DNA of 64,000 nt from Loktanella sp. PT4BL (GCF_003201935.1 NZ_QJJL01000006.1:1-64000); one strand, 5' to 3'. Shown: positions 15,754 to 24,967, counted from the stretch's first letter. Numbers and translations are program-made. Notes: generated from the sequence alone by a model not told the origin.

Positions 15754-18522
15754 TTACTCGGCCGCGACGGTGGTTTCGGCCTTTTCGACACGCACGGCAG
15801 AGAACTTGAACTCGGGGATTTTGCCATAAGGATCGACCGCCGGATTGGTCAGCACGTTGGCCGCCGCTTCGACATAGGCAAAAGGAACAAAAACCATATC
15901 AGGGGCGACAGCCCTGTCTTCGCGGGCCATGATCGTGATGCTGCCACGGCGGCTCGAGACGGTGACCATCCCGCCCGGCTCAACACCCAGTTTGCGCAGT
16001 GTCGAGGGGTGCAGCGAACAGTTCGCTTCCGGCTCTACCGCGTCTAGAACACGTGACCGCCGCGTCATGGAGCCTGTGTGCCAATGCTCCAACTGGCGGC
16101 CGGTTGTCATGATCATCGGATATTCCGCATCCGGCGCTTCATCCGGCGCGATCACACTTGCAGGTGTGAAACGCGCACGCCCGTTGGCGCGGGGGAAACC
16201 ATCGCCAAAGACGATCGGCTGGCCGGGGTCCGTAGGCGACAGCGACGGATAGGTCACCGCGTTCTGCACCTCAAGCCGGTCCCAGGTGATATTGGACAGC
16301 GATTTCATCGACAGCGCCATTTCGGCAAAAACCTCACGCGGGTGGGTGTAAGTCCAGTTCAGGCCCAACCGCTTGGCAAGCGCGGTGGTGATCCACCAAT
16401 CCTCGCGAGCTTCACCGGGGGGTGGCACGGCAGGACGGCCCATCTGCACCTGTCGGTTGGTGTTGGTGACGGTCCCCGATTTCTCGGCAAAAGCCGCAGC
16501 AGGCAGGATCACATCGGCATAGTTTGCCGTTTCAGTGATGAAGATATCCTGCACCACAAGGTGTTTCAGTTTCGCCAAAGCATCGCGGGCATGTTCGACA
16601 TCAGGATCGGACATGGCAGGGTTTTCGCCAAGGATATACATCCCGTGGATGTCACCTGCGTGGACCGCATCAAGGATTTCCGTGACGGTCAGACCCTTGT
16701 TGGGGTCAATCGTGCCTTCTTGCCAGATTTCTTCGAACGCGGACCGCACACCGTCATCGCCTACAGGTTGATAGTCAGGCAGGAACATCGGGATCAGGCC
16801 CGCATCAGAGGCACCTTGCACATTGTTTTGTCCGCGCAGCGGGTGCAGGCCGGCACCGGGGCGGCCCACTTGTCCGGTCATCAGCGCAAGGCTGATCAGG
16901 CAGCGGGAATTGTCGGTGCCGTGGATGTGTTGCGATACGCCCATGCCCCAGAAGATCATCGCGGCCTTGGCACCGGCGAAGGTGCGGGCCACATCGCGCA
17001 GCACCTCGGCCTCAATGCCGCAAATCTTGGCCATCTTCTCTGGTGTGAAATCGGCAAGATGCGCTTTCTCGGCTTCCCAGTTTTCGGTGTAAGCTTCGAT
17101 ATACTGGCGGTCGTAAAGCTCTTCCTCGACAATCACATGCATGATTGCGTTGAGCATCGACACATCCGCACCGGGCCGGAATTGCAGCATATGGGATGCA
17201 AACCGTTTGAGCGCCTGACCGCGCGGATCCATCACAATTAGCTTACCACCGCGTTTGGTGAATTGCTTGAAATAGGTGGCGGCGACGGGGTGGTTCTCAA
17301 TCGGGTTGGCCCCGATGACGATGGCCACGTCCGCGTTCTCGATCTCGTTAAAGGTCGCGGTCACAGCGCCCGAGCCCACGTTTTCCATCAGCGCCGCAAC
17401 CGAGGATGCATGGCAGAGCCGCGTGCAGTGGTCGACGTTGTTGTGGCCAAACCCTTGGCGGATCAGTTTCTGGAACAGGTAGGCCTCTTCGTTGGTGCAT
17501 TTGGCCGACCCGAAACCGGCAATACCGGTGCCGCCGATGTCGGCCATACCTTTGGCGGCCACATCAAGCGCCTCGTCCCAGCTGGCTTCGCGGAAATGGG
17601 TTTGCCAGTTGCCGGGGTCCACGTTCAGGCCTTTGGCAGGCGCATCATCCCGGCGGATCAATGGTTTTGTCAAACGGTGATTGTGGTGGATATAGTCGAA
17701 CCCGAACCGCCCTTTCACGCAAAGCCGCCCCTCATTGGCGGGTCCGTTGATGCCTTCGACGAATTTAACCTTGTCGTCCTTGATCTTCAGGCTGATCTGG
17801 CAGCCGACACCGCAGAACGGGCAGACGCTTTCGACCTCTTTGTCGTAGTCTTTCGTGTCGCCCATCTGGTTTTCGTCCGTCACCGTCGCGGGAAGCAGAG
17901 CCCCCGTCGGGCAGGCCTGCACGCATTCGCCACAGGCCACACAAGAGGACGCGCCCATCGGATCGGCCATATCAAAGACCGGATAGGCATTGCCGCCGCG
18001 CCCTGCCATGCCGATTACATCGTTGACCTGCACTTCGCGGCAGGCGCGCACACAAAGGCCGCATTGGATGCAGGCATCCAAGTTCACCGACATCGCCACA
18101 TGGCTGTCATCAAGCAAGGGGATGTGATCGGGATCGGCCTTGGGAAAGCGGCTCTCGCTCACGTCCTGTTTCGCGGCCATGTCCCACAGATGCGCGGATT
18201 TATCGTGCGCCACCTCTTGGGCGGGCTGGTCGGCGACCAAAAGCTCCATCACCATGCGGCGCGCCTGTTTTTCGCGGGGTTGGTCGGTCGTCACGACCAT
18301 GCCTTCGGAGGGTTCGCGGATACAGCTCGCGGCCAAGGTCCGCTCGCCCTCGATTGCAACCATGCAGGCGCGGCAGTTGCCGTCAGACCGGTAGCCGGGC
18401 GCGGGTTTGTGGCACAAATGCGGGATCACAAGGCCGCGTCCATTGGCCACTTCCCAAATCGTTTCACCCGGTTGCGCGGTCACGGTCTGACCGTCGAGCG
18501 TAAAGGTAATTGGATCTGACAT
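15754..18522 (-). CDS. fdhA: Formate dehydrogenase, molybdopterin-containing alpha subunit
   Basis: The 922-residue protein oxidises formate to CO2 using a bis-MGD molybdenum cofactor. In order it has an N-terminal [2Fe-2S] domain (Cys37, Cys50, Cys53, Cys67), two [4Fe-4S] ferredoxin motifs (CIQCGLCVRAC and CVACGECVQAC), a third cluster in CPFCGVGC, and the molybdenum cysteine in CTRLCHASS. The C-terminal molydopterin-binding domain contains TTGRQLEHWHTGSMTRRS. This is the FdsA-like architecture, usually partnered by NADH-linked beta and gamma subunits, but no fdsB, fdsG or fdhD lies adjacent. The electron acceptor is therefore unknown. ATG 18522 follows a GGAGG-like site. Confidence 0.92.
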   Translation of the reverse strand: MSDPITFTLDGQTVTAQPGETIWEVANGRGLVIPHLCHKPAPGYRSDGNCRACMVAIEGERTLAASCIREPSEGMVVTTDQPREKQARRMVMELLVADQPAQEVAHDKSAHLWDMAAKQDVSESRFPKADPDHIPLLDDSHVAMSVNLDACIQCGLCVRACREVQVNDVIGMAGRGGNAYPVFDMADPMGASSCVACGECVQACPTGALLPATVTDENQMGDTKDYDKEVESVCPFCGVGCQISLKIKDDKVKFVEGINGPANEGRLCVKGRFGFDYIHHNHRLTKPLIRRDDAPAKGLNVDPGNWQTHFREASWDEALDVAAKGMADIGGTGIAGFGSAKCTNEEAYLFQKLIRQGFGHNNVDHCTRLCHASSVAALMENVGSGAVTATFNEIENADVAIVIGANPIENHPVAATYFKQFTKRGGKLIVMDPRGQALKRFASHMLQFRPGADVSMLNAIMHVIVEEELYDRQYIEAYTENWEAEKAHLADFTPEKMAKICGIEAEVLRDVARTFAGAKAAMIFWGMGVSQHIHGTDNSRCLISLALMTGQVGRPGAGLHPLRGQNNVQGASDAGLIPMFLPDYQPVGDDGVRSAFEEIWQEGTIDPNKGLTVTEILDAVHAGDIHGMYILGENPAMSDPDVEHARDALAKLKHLVVQDIFITETANYADVILPAAAFAEKSGTVTNTNRQVQMGRPAVPPPGEAREDWWITTALAKRLGLNWTYTHPREVFAEMALSMKSLSNITWDRLEVQNAVTYPSLSPTDPGQPIVFGDGFPRANGRARFTPASVIAPDEAPDAEYPMIMTTGRQLEHWHTGSMTRRSRVLDAVEPEANCSLHPSTLRKLGVEPGGMVTVSSRRGSITIMAREDRAVAPDMVFVPFAYVEAAANVLTNPAVDPYGKIPEFKFSAVRVEKAETTVAAE

Positions 18523-18657
18523 CGGGAACCTCCAAGGTGCGTTGCCCGAATATAGACCATTTGTGTCACGGCACTGAAAGGTCATGCGCGACTGCAAGCA
18601 GCACATTTACGCCATGCCGGATTTCCGATGGGTTACGAGAGGGGCGAATGAGGGGAA

Positions 18658-19476
18658 TTAGCCCGCGATTTCGCTTTCGACAAAGGCGAGGTTGGCGCGC
18701 ACTTCGGGAATCGTGGGATCAATGCTGCGGGCACGGCGCAATGCCTGTCGCGCACCCCGCAGATCGCCCTGCGCATAGCGGGCATTGCCCAGACCGAATT
18801 GCCAAAGCCAGTTTTCCGGCCATTTCGCGGCACCCGTTTCATAAAGCGTTTCGGCTGCTTCATACTGCGCGACCCGCTCAAGCGCGGCAGCGGCAGAAAG
18901 GACCTCGGCCTCGTCCACGCTGGCGGGCAGTTGATCGGGCGGCAGCACCACCAGCCCCCAGTAATCGCCGCGCCGCCATGTGCGCTCAAAGACCGCAAAC
19001 GGCATGACCATCTGGTCCTGCTGGCCGGAATTCAGATAGACCTCATCGCGTGCAAAATCATAGCCTGTCACAACGCCGTAATGCCAGACAGGCACCACAC
19101 TGAACCCGAGGTTCTGAAACACAATCACCGGATGGCCTGCGGTCACTTCGGTCAAGAGCTGATCAAAGTTATCAATCTCGACCGCCAATTGCCCCAACCT
19201 GCGGCTGCTGCCGATCATATCTGCCAGATAGGTACCTCCCGCGCCGGGGCTGAAGGCAAGGGCGGCGACCTCTTCTTGCGTGATATCCGCCCCTGCCCAT
19301 TGCATGACCATCGCAATCGAGGTGGGACCGCAGAAGAAATCTTCCTGCTGGATCAGTGGCACGCCAGTGATTTGCGCCCGCGTCGGGGCGTCAAAGGACA
19401 GGCGTTCATCCGGATCAAAAGGTGGCGCGCAGGCCGCCAGCCAGCACAGGGCCAGCAGGCAGGCAAAGCGTTTCAC
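18658..19476 (-). CDS. PA2778-type C39-like cysteine peptidase lipoprotein with TPR
   Basis: Starting from GTG at 19476 the 272-residue product begins MKRFACLLALCWLAAC, a textbook lipoprotein signal with the lipid-bearing cysteine in LAAC. The papain-like C39 domain has the catalytic cysteine in QEDFFCGPTSIAMVM, the histidine in VWHYGVVTGYD and an aspartate/asparagine in VYLNSGQ. A short TPR-like tail follows (ALERVAQYEAAETLYETGA). The family, named after Pseudomonas PA2778, is always found next to a PA2779-type gene, as here (8 bp gap). It probably cleaves its small membrane-anchored neighbour or a related peptide; that is inference. Confidence 0.85.
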   Translation of the reverse strand: MKRFACLLALCWLAACAPPFDPDERLSFDAPTRAQITGVPLIQQEDFFCGPTSIAMVMQWAGADITQEEVAALAFSPGAGGTYLADMIGSSRRLGQLAVEIDNFDQLLTEVTAGHPVIVFQNLGFSVVPVWHYGVVTGYDFARDEVYLNSGQQDQMVMPFAVFERTWRRGDYWGLVVLPPDQLPASVDEAEVLSAAAALERVAQYEAAETLYETGAAKWPENWLWQFGLGNARYAQGDLRGARQALRRARSIDPTIPEVRANLAFVESEIAG

Positions 19477-19484
19477 AAATGCGC

Positions 19485-19886
19485 CTAGCGGACACACCGC
19501 GTAAAGTTGAAGAAGCGCGTAAAGCACAAAAGGTCAGTAACCAGCAAGATCACGAAAATCGTAAACAGCGTGCCCACGATATCGGCACCGGCGCTGTCGT
19601 TTTCCATCTGCGTCAGCATCGTGGCGATCTCTGCGTCGGAAAGTGCGGCCAAACGGGCCTCGGCCTCGGCGGGATCGACACCAAGCGCTTCGATCTCGGC
19701 GCGGACCTCATCGCGCTGCATTTCATCCATCAGCGCGTTGCGGTTCGCCAAAGCGGTGTATTTGCTGATCGCTGCATCTGTGCCCAGCATCTCGGCCTGC
19801 GCCATTGTTACCGCCTGCGTGGCCAGCACCATCTGCGCCGAAAGCGCGATTGCGATACCTTTTTTGCTCAGATTAAGAAAACCCAT
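19485..19886 (-). CDS. PA2779 family small membrane protein
   Basis: The 133-residue product has an N-terminal signal-like helix (GIAIALSAQMVLATQAV), a central soluble helical part (DEMQRDEVRAEIEALGVDPAEAEARLAALSD) and a C-terminal membrane helix (IVGTLFTIFVILLVTDLLCF). This is the PA2779 layout. It precedes the PA2778 peptidase gene, its obligate partner, in the same transcription unit. The ATG at 19886 (MGFLNLSKKG) has GGGAAAG upstream; 19901 is an alternative. Function unknown; it may be the substrate or regulator of the peptidase. Confidence 0.8.
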   Translation of the reverse strand: MGFLNLSKKGIAIALSAQMVLATQAVTMAQAEMLGTDAAISKYTALANRNALMDEMQRDEVRAEIEALGVDPAEAEARLAALSDAEIATMLTQMENDSAGADIVGTLFTIFVILLVTDLLCFTRFFNFTRCVR

Positions 19887-20014
19887 GTCGTTCTTTCCCA
19901 TTCTGTGGCGGCATTCCGGTCCGCCACGTTGCCCCAATACGCATAGTTTTGAGCAATTTCGGCCCCAGCGCAACTCTTTGCGGGAAATTAAACGCCCAAT
20001 CGGCAAAAACCAGA

Positions 20015-20302
20015 CTAGGCGAATGCGAACATGTTGTTGATCAAGAAGATACGCAGGATTTCAAGGCCGACCAGTACAACGATCGGTGACAGGTCAATCC
20101 CGCCCAGATCCGGCATAAACCGGCGCACGCGGCTGTAAATCGGCTCCAGAACACGCTCCAACCCGTACCAGACCTGACCCACAAATTCCTGCCGGATGTT
20201 CAAGACCTCAAACCGGATCAGCCAGCTCATGATGAAATGCGCGATAACAAAGAACCGGATCACGCCAATGATCAGCAGAAGGGCTTGGATAATTGTCAGC
20301 AT
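20015..20302 (-). CDS. YggT family membrane protein
   Basis: The 95-residue protein has two membrane helices with the YggT signature between them: an FVIAHFIMSWLIRF helix, then RVLEPIYSRVRRFMPDLGGIDLSPIVVLVGLEILR. Family members affect osmotic stress tolerance, cell division or photosystem biogenesis; mechanism is not established. It stands alone, upstream of and on the same strand as the PA2779-PA2778 pair but separated by 128 bp. Confidence 0.9.
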   Translation of the reverse strand: MLTIIQALLLIIGVIRFFVIAHFIMSWLIRFEVLNIRQEFVGQVWYGLERVLEPIYSRVRRFMPDLGGIDLSPIVVLVGLEILRIFLINNMFAFA

Positions 20303-20439
20303 GGATGCGGCCTTTTTGAACTGTTTGTCACGATCTAAGCGCTTGCGCGCGCCGCGACAAGCCCAAGGGCTGCCGCAAGGTCAAAGTTGACGCGGACGTC
20401 ACGTGGGCGCATCCCCGCGAGGCAAGAAAGGACGACCGC

Positions 20440-20985
20440 ATGTACCCCATTATCCGCGTCATCAAAGAGGTTCTCAAAGCCAAACGTATGCCCCCGCTGC
20501 ACCCTTTGGGCAGCCATGTGTCGCATCACCGCTGCTGGCCGCAGGACATTGATCAATACCTGGAAATGAACAACGGGCGTATCCTGACAATGCTTGATCT
20601 GGGCCGTACCGGTCTTGCCCAGCGCACGGGACTGCTCGATGCCCTGCGCAAGGAAAGCTGGGGCTTGACGATGGCGGGCGCGTCGATCCGCTATCGCAAA
20701 CGGATCCGTCCGTTCGTGAAATTCCGCATTGTGAGCAAGGCGGTCGGCTGGAGCGAGCGGTTCTTTTATCTCGAGCATACCATCTGGATTGGTGACCAAT
20801 GCGCGGTACAAGCCCTGTTCCGCGCCGCCGTGACCGACAAGAACGGTATCGTGAACCCTGCCCGTGTCTTTGCGGCAGTGGGGCTTGACCAACCCTCGCC
20901 CGAAAAGCCCGCATGGGTGCAAGCCTGGATTGATGCGGATAACACCCGCCCCTGGCCACCCGAGGACGACGGCACGTCGCAATAA
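20440..20985 (+). CDS. Hot-dog fold thioesterase-like protein
   Basis: The 181-residue product matches the 4HBT_2/THEM6-like acyl-CoA thioesterase group: HHRCWPQDIDQYLEMNNGRILTMLDLGR gives the D-x-x-x-HLNN-type active loop (here DQYLEMNNG), followed by YRKRIRPF and an ERFFYLEHTIW strand. It probably hydrolyses acyl-CoA thioesters in the cytoplasm, substrate unknown. It runs in the same direction as the transporter and mepA but is 65 bp upstream of the transporter with no overlap. Confidence 0.8.
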   Translation: MYPIIRVIKEVLKAKRMPPLHPLGSHVSHHRCWPQDIDQYLEMNNGRILTMLDLGRTGLAQRTGLLDALRKESWGLTMAGASIRYRKRIRPFVKFRIVSKAVGWSERFFYLEHTIWIGDQCAVQALFRAAVTDKNGIVNPARVFAAVGLDQPSPEKPAWVQAWIDADNTRPWPPEDDGTSQ

Positions 20986-21050
20986 AGAATTCTTGCCAGC
21001 CATAGGCTTATCTGTGTCTTATCCCTTCAGGGAAGAGCAGGGACAAGAAT

Positions 21051-22427
21051 ATGGCAGTCGCAAAGAAACGCATCTGGGGATGGATGGCCTTCGATTGGGC
21101 ATCGCAGCCTTTCTATACGCTTGGCCTGACCTTCATCTTTGGCCCCTATTTCGCAGTTGTCGCGACCGAGTATTTCTTCAGCACCGGCATGTCCGAGAGC
21201 GCGGCCGACGCGCAGGCGCAATGGGTCTGGTCAGCAGGCCAAACCGTAGCAGGGCTACTGATTGCATTCACTGCGCCGTTTCTGGGCGCTTTTGCGGACA
21301 ACTCGGGCCGCAAGATGCCGTGGATCGCATTCTTCTCGGTCGTCTATGTCGTCACGACCTTCATGTTGTGGGGGCTGACACCGGACGGATCGTCGCTCAT
21401 CCTTGTCCTCGTGATGTTCTACGTGGGCTTCTTTGCTGCCGAAAGCGCATTGAACTTTGTGAACGCCATTCTGCCATCGCTGGGCAATGACAAAGAGGTC
21501 GGGCGGATTTCCGGCTCGGGTGCGGCCTTTGGCTATTGGGGCGGCGTGACATCGCTCTTCATCATGCTCCTGCTCTTTGCCGAGAATGATCAGGGCGTCA
21601 CCCCTCTGGGCAATGCGCCGCTCTTCGGGTTGGACCCGGAAGCGCGCGAGGGCACGCGCTTTGTCGGACCTTTCATCGCGATCTGGTACGTCATCTTTAT
21701 CATCCCTTTCTTCATGTTCGTCCGCGACGATCCCAAAGCCGCGCGGAAGTCCACGAAACTGGGCGCGGTTTGGGGCGAGTTGATGGAAACGCTGCGGTCA
21801 GTCTTTCACCGCAAAAGCCTGCTGAACTTTCTGGTAGGGTCGATGTTCTACCGTGACGCGCTCAATGCGCTTTACGCCTTTGGTGGTGTCTATGCGGCAC
21901 TGGTGCTGGATTGGCAGACGATCCAGATTGGCGTGTTCGGAATAATCGCCGCGATTGCCGCCGCCATCACAACATGGCTGTCAGGTCTGGCAGACGCACG
22001 CTACGGCCCGAAACCTGTGATCCGCGCCTCTGTCTGGGTGCTGATCCTTGTCTCGGTTGTCATCGTGGGTATGTCACGCGAAAGCATCTTCGGCATTCCC
22101 TTTGCCGAAGGCTCGGGCATCCCTGACATCATCTTCTACATCTGCGGTGTTTGCATCGGCGGCGCGGGCGGTGCGGTTTATGCCTCGTCACGGTCAATGA
22201 TGGTGCGTCACACCCATCCCGACCGCCCCGCCGAGGCTTTCGGCCTGTTTGCGCTTACCGGCAAAGCCACCGCTTTTCTTGCCCCTGCGCTGATCACTTT
22301 GTTCACGATCATGACCGGTAGCAATCAATTAGGGTTCTTGCCTGTAATCTTTCTTTTCCTGATCGGGCTTTTGTTGCTACGGTGGGTGAATAAAGACGGA
22401 GATCGCGCAGAATGGTCCGCTTCATAA
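21051..22427 (+). CDS. UMF1/Atg22-like major facilitator transporter
   Basis: The 458-residue protein has about 12 membrane segments and the UMF1-family start WGWMAFDWASQPFYTLGLTFIFGPYF. Homology is to the vacuole efflux protein Atg22 and bacterial relatives thought to export amino acids or other small solutes. MFS-type loops are visible (GAFADNSGRKMPW; GLADARYGPKPVI). Its stop overlaps the start of mepA by 16 bp, so both are one operon. Substrate unknown. GAGCAGGGA-type ribosome site upstream. Confidence 0.88.
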   Translation: MAVAKKRIWGWMAFDWASQPFYTLGLTFIFGPYFAVVATEYFFSTGMSESAADAQAQWVWSAGQTVAGLLIAFTAPFLGAFADNSGRKMPWIAFFSVVYVVTTFMLWGLTPDGSSLILVLVMFYVGFFAAESALNFVNAILPSLGNDKEVGRISGSGAAFGYWGGVTSLFIMLLLFAENDQGVTPLGNAPLFGLDPEAREGTRFVGPFIAIWYVIFIIPFFMFVRDDPKAARKSTKLGAVWGELMETLRSVFHRKSLLNFLVGSMFYRDALNALYAFGGVYAALVLDWQTIQIGVFGIIAAIAAAITTWLSGLADARYGPKPVIRASVWVLILVSVVIVGMSRESIFGIPFAEGSGIPDIIFYICGVCIGGAGGAVYASSRSMMVRHTHPDRPAEAFGLFALTGKATAFLAPALITLFTIMTGSNQLGFLPVIFLFLIGLLLLRWVNKDGDRAEWSAS

Positions 22428-23314
22428 TCGCAGCAGTATTTACCATCGGATTGGCCGCATGCCAGACGGAAGAACCGCCTGTTGTCAGCCTGTCCAGCCA
22501 GAATTTCAACGACACACGTATCGCCAAGACATTGTTCGGCGCGGCACCCACCGGCTCGCCGCAAGCATCGCAGCCCTTTGGGGGTTATTCGCGTGGCTGT
22601 CAGGCAGGCGCACAGCAGTTGGAAGAAACAGGTCCGACATGGCAGGCGATGCGGCTGTCGCGCAACCGCAATTGGGCGCAACCCGAAACGCTGGATTACG
22701 TCCGCGATCTCAGCCGCTTTGCCGCGACACAACCCGGATGGGCGGGGCTTTATATCGGCGATATGAGCCAGCCGCGCGGCGGCCCAATGCTGACCGGACA
22801 TGCCAGCCACCAGACCGGTCTGGACATTGATGTCTGGATGCTACCGCCCCAGCGGCTCGACCTGACAGTGGCCGAGCGCGAAAGCATTTCGTCCATCTCG
22901 ATGCGGCGAAATGCGGGCGCCTTTACCAACGACCTTTGGACGCCCCAGCACGAGGCGATCGTCCGCGCCGCAGCGTCAGACCCGCGCACGGCGCGTATCT
23001 TTATCTTTCCCGGTGCGAAGGTCGCGATGTGTAATTCGGCAACCGGTGATCGCAGCTGGCTTTCCAAAGTGCGCCCTTGGTGGGGCCATCACTATCATTT
23101 CCATGTACGCCTGAATTGCCCGGCGGGTGCGGCGGGTTGCGAGAACCAGACACCACCGCCGCCCGGCGATGGCTGTGCCGAAGCACAAGAATGGGTCGAC
23201 CGCATCCTGAACCCGCCACCGCCGGACCCCAACGCGCCGCCACCGACACCGCGCGCAGAGCTGACGATGGCGAACCTGCCCGGCCAGTGCCAAGCCGTCT
23301 TGAACGCCCAGTAA
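22412..23314 (+). CDS. mepA: Penicillin-insensitive murein endopeptidase
   Basis: The 300-residue lipoprotein (signal MVRFIIAAVFTIGLAAC) is a LAS-family zinc peptidase that cuts DD- and LD-crosslinks in peptidoglycan in the periplasm. The metal-binding motifs are present: HASHQTGLDIDVW (His and Asp ligands) and WWGHHYHFHVRL. The C-terminus is proline-rich (PPPPDPNAPPPTPR), perhaps a spacer. It overlaps the transporter gene by 16 bp and touches the next gene without a gap, indicating a three-gene operon. Length is normal for the family. Confidence 0.95.
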   Translation: MVRFIIAAVFTIGLAACQTEEPPVVSLSSQNFNDTRIAKTLFGAAPTGSPQASQPFGGYSRGCQAGAQQLEETGPTWQAMRLSRNRNWAQPETLDYVRDLSRFAATQPGWAGLYIGDMSQPRGGPMLTGHASHQTGLDIDVWMLPPQRLDLTVAERESISSISMRRNAGAFTNDLWTPQHEAIVRAAASDPRTARIFIFPGAKVAMCNSATGDRSWLSKVRPWWGHHYHFHVRLNCPAGAAGCENQTPPPPGDGCAEAQEWVDRILNPPPPDPNAPPPTPRAELTMANLPGQCQAVLNAQ

Positions 23315-24166
23315 GTGTTCCGCTTTTTATGCCTCTTGGCCCTGCTCAGGGCCGTGCCTGCCTATGCCGAGGTCACATATCTTGGCAGCTATGACTGGCG
23401 CGTGAGCGACCGGCTCTTCGGCGGCTTCTCAGCCATTGAGGTGACGGCCGATGGAATGGATTTCGTCGCCCTGACAGACCGCGGCAGCATCGCGCGCGGC
23501 ACATTCATACGCGACGGAGACACCATCACCGGCATCGATTTGGGGGGCTTACGCCGCCTGCTCGGACCAACCCGTGCACCGCTCGCCGACGACCTGAACG
23601 ATAGCGAGGGGCTCGCGATCGGGCCGGACGGGACGCTTTATGTCTCGTTTGAGGGCGAGGATGGCGTCCGTTCCTTTGCAGACGTTGACCGGCCCGGCTC
23701 CGAACTCGTAACCGCGCGGGACTTCAATGCCTTTCAACCCAACTCAGGGCTTGAGGCCTTGGCAATTGGCCCGGACGGCGCGCTTTACACACTGCCCGAA
23801 AGGTCGGGGCTGGCCACGCGGCCTTTCCCTGTCTTCAGGCTCAAAGGCGGTGTCTGGGATCAGCCGTTCGAGATCACACGTGCAGGGGCTTTCCTCCCTG
23901 TCGGCGCGGATGTCGGGCCCGATAGCAGGCTTTATGTGCTGGAACGCGACTTTACCGGCATCGGGTTTCGCAGCCGTATCAGGCGGTTTGATCTGGACGG
24001 TCGCAATGAAGAGACCATTCTCGAAACTGGCCTGCGCACACATGATAACCTCGAAGGGATCAGCGTCTGGCAAGACGCCCAAGGGCTGCGGATCACGCTG
24101 ATTTCCGACGACAACTTTCGCATGTTCCAAAGGACCGAGATCGTCGAATACCGATTGACGGAGTAG
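23315..24166 (+). CDS. Exported phytase-like/esterase-like beta-propeller protein
   Basis: The 283-residue protein starts with GTG directly after the mepA stop and has a signal peptide (FLCLLALLRAVPAYA). The rest is a beta-propeller-like sequence with repeated GLAIGPDGTLYVSFEG / ALAIGPDGALYTLPE units and THDNLEGISVW near the end, matching the 'esterase-like activity of phytase' domain. It may hydrolyse phosphomonoesters in the periplasm, but no activity can be read from the sequence. Co-transcribed with mepA, so a role in envelope or phosphate metabolism is possible. Confidence 0.75.
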   Translation: MFRFLCLLALLRAVPAYAEVTYLGSYDWRVSDRLFGGFSAIEVTADGMDFVALTDRGSIARGTFIRDGDTITGIDLGGLRRLLGPTRAPLADDLNDSEGLAIGPDGTLYVSFEGEDGVRSFADVDRPGSELVTARDFNAFQPNSGLEALAIGPDGALYTLPERSGLATRPFPVFRLKGGVWDQPFEITRAGAFLPVGADVGPDSRLYVLERDFTGIGFRSRIRRFDLDGRNEETILETGLRTHDNLEGISVWQDAQGLRITLISDDNFRMFQRTEIVEYRLTE

Positions 24167-24167
24167 G

Positions 24168-24238
24168 CAGAGGGCGTTAATGCGCCCTGTCCCCGTCGGG
24201 GGCCAAGTGCCGCAACCTTGTCAAAACGGATTAATCGC
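24168..24238 (+). promoter_or_regulatory. Two-hairpin leader of yhhQ
   Basis: Between the phytase-like stop and yhhQ lie two tight hairpins: AGGGCG/CGCCCT (24171-24188) and CCCCG/CGGGG (24191-24201), then an unpaired stretch GCAACCTTGTCAAAACGG before the start. Genes of this family are often controlled by preQ1 riboswitches, but the known consensus sequences are not recognisable. The first hairpin could also be a terminator-like end of the upstream operon, though no T-run follows. Confidence 0.3.
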
Positions 24239-24880
24239 ATGACACGTATCCTTCCCGGCGTTCTCGCCATGGCCACCATTGTTGTGGCATCCAACATCCT
24301 CGTACAATTTCTGCTTCTCGACGGGCTTTTGACCTGGGGGGCGTTCACCTATCCGCTGGCCTTCCTTGTCACCGACGTGATGAACCGCGTCTACGGGCCG
24401 TCGGCGGCACGTAAGGTCGTGTTCTCGGGTCTTGTCGTGGGTATCATCTGTTCACTGATCGGCAGCCGGATCATGATCCAGGGCGACGGGTTCGAGTATC
24501 CGGCCGTGGCGCTGCGTGTGGCGATCGGCTCGGCGACGGCGTTCCTCATTGCGCAATTGCTGGACATCGTCGTGTTCGACCGCCTGCGTGACGGATCGTG
24601 GTGGAAGGCGCCTCTCGGCAGCACGCTGGTTGGCTCAACCGTCGATACGGCGATCTTCTTTTCCATCGCATTTGCAGCCGTTTTCAACGGGTTAAGCGCA
24701 TCTGCCGCCGAAGAAGTCATGTGGGCGCAGGACGCCGCACCCTTCCTGCTGACCGGACCGGAGATGCCGCTTTGGGTGACACTGGCCGTGGCCGACTGGG
24801 GCGTGAAACTCAGCATCGCGCTGCTCGCTTTGGTGCCATTTCGCTTCATTGTTACGCGTATGCTGCTGCGCAGCGCATAA
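24239..24880 (+). CDS. yhhQ: Queuosine precursor transporter YhhQ
   Basis: The 213-residue membrane protein has about six helices and the family pattern FLVTDVMNRVYGPSAARKVVF near the first cytoplasmic loop and GSTVDTAIFFSIAFAAVF later. YhhQ/QPTR proteins import queuosine precursors (preQ0, preQ1 or queuine) for tRNA modification. ATG at 24239 (MTRILPG) is preferred; the in-frame TTG at 24218 would add MSKRINR. It lies 72 bp after the phytase-like gene behind a structured leader. No other que gene is in the window. Confidence 0.88.
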   Translation: MTRILPGVLAMATIVVASNILVQFLLLDGLLTWGAFTYPLAFLVTDVMNRVYGPSAARKVVFSGLVVGIICSLIGSRIMIQGDGFEYPAVALRVAIGSATAFLIAQLLDIVVFDRLRDGSWWKAPLGSTLVGSTVDTAIFFSIAFAAVFNGLSASAAEEVMWAQDAAPFLLTGPEMPLWVTLAVADWGVKLSIALLALVPFRFIVTRMLLRSA

Positions 24881-24967
24881 ACACGACATCAGGTATCTTT
24901 TTACTTGAAATATACCAAATCTGTGGTTTTCTGCTTTCAGGCGAAACATTTGAAAGGAGGTGATCCA

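Noticed and set aside
24168..24238. preQ1 riboswitch before yhhQ
   Set aside because: Tempting from the gene function, but no preQ1-I, -II or -III consensus could be drawn; recorded only as a structured leader.
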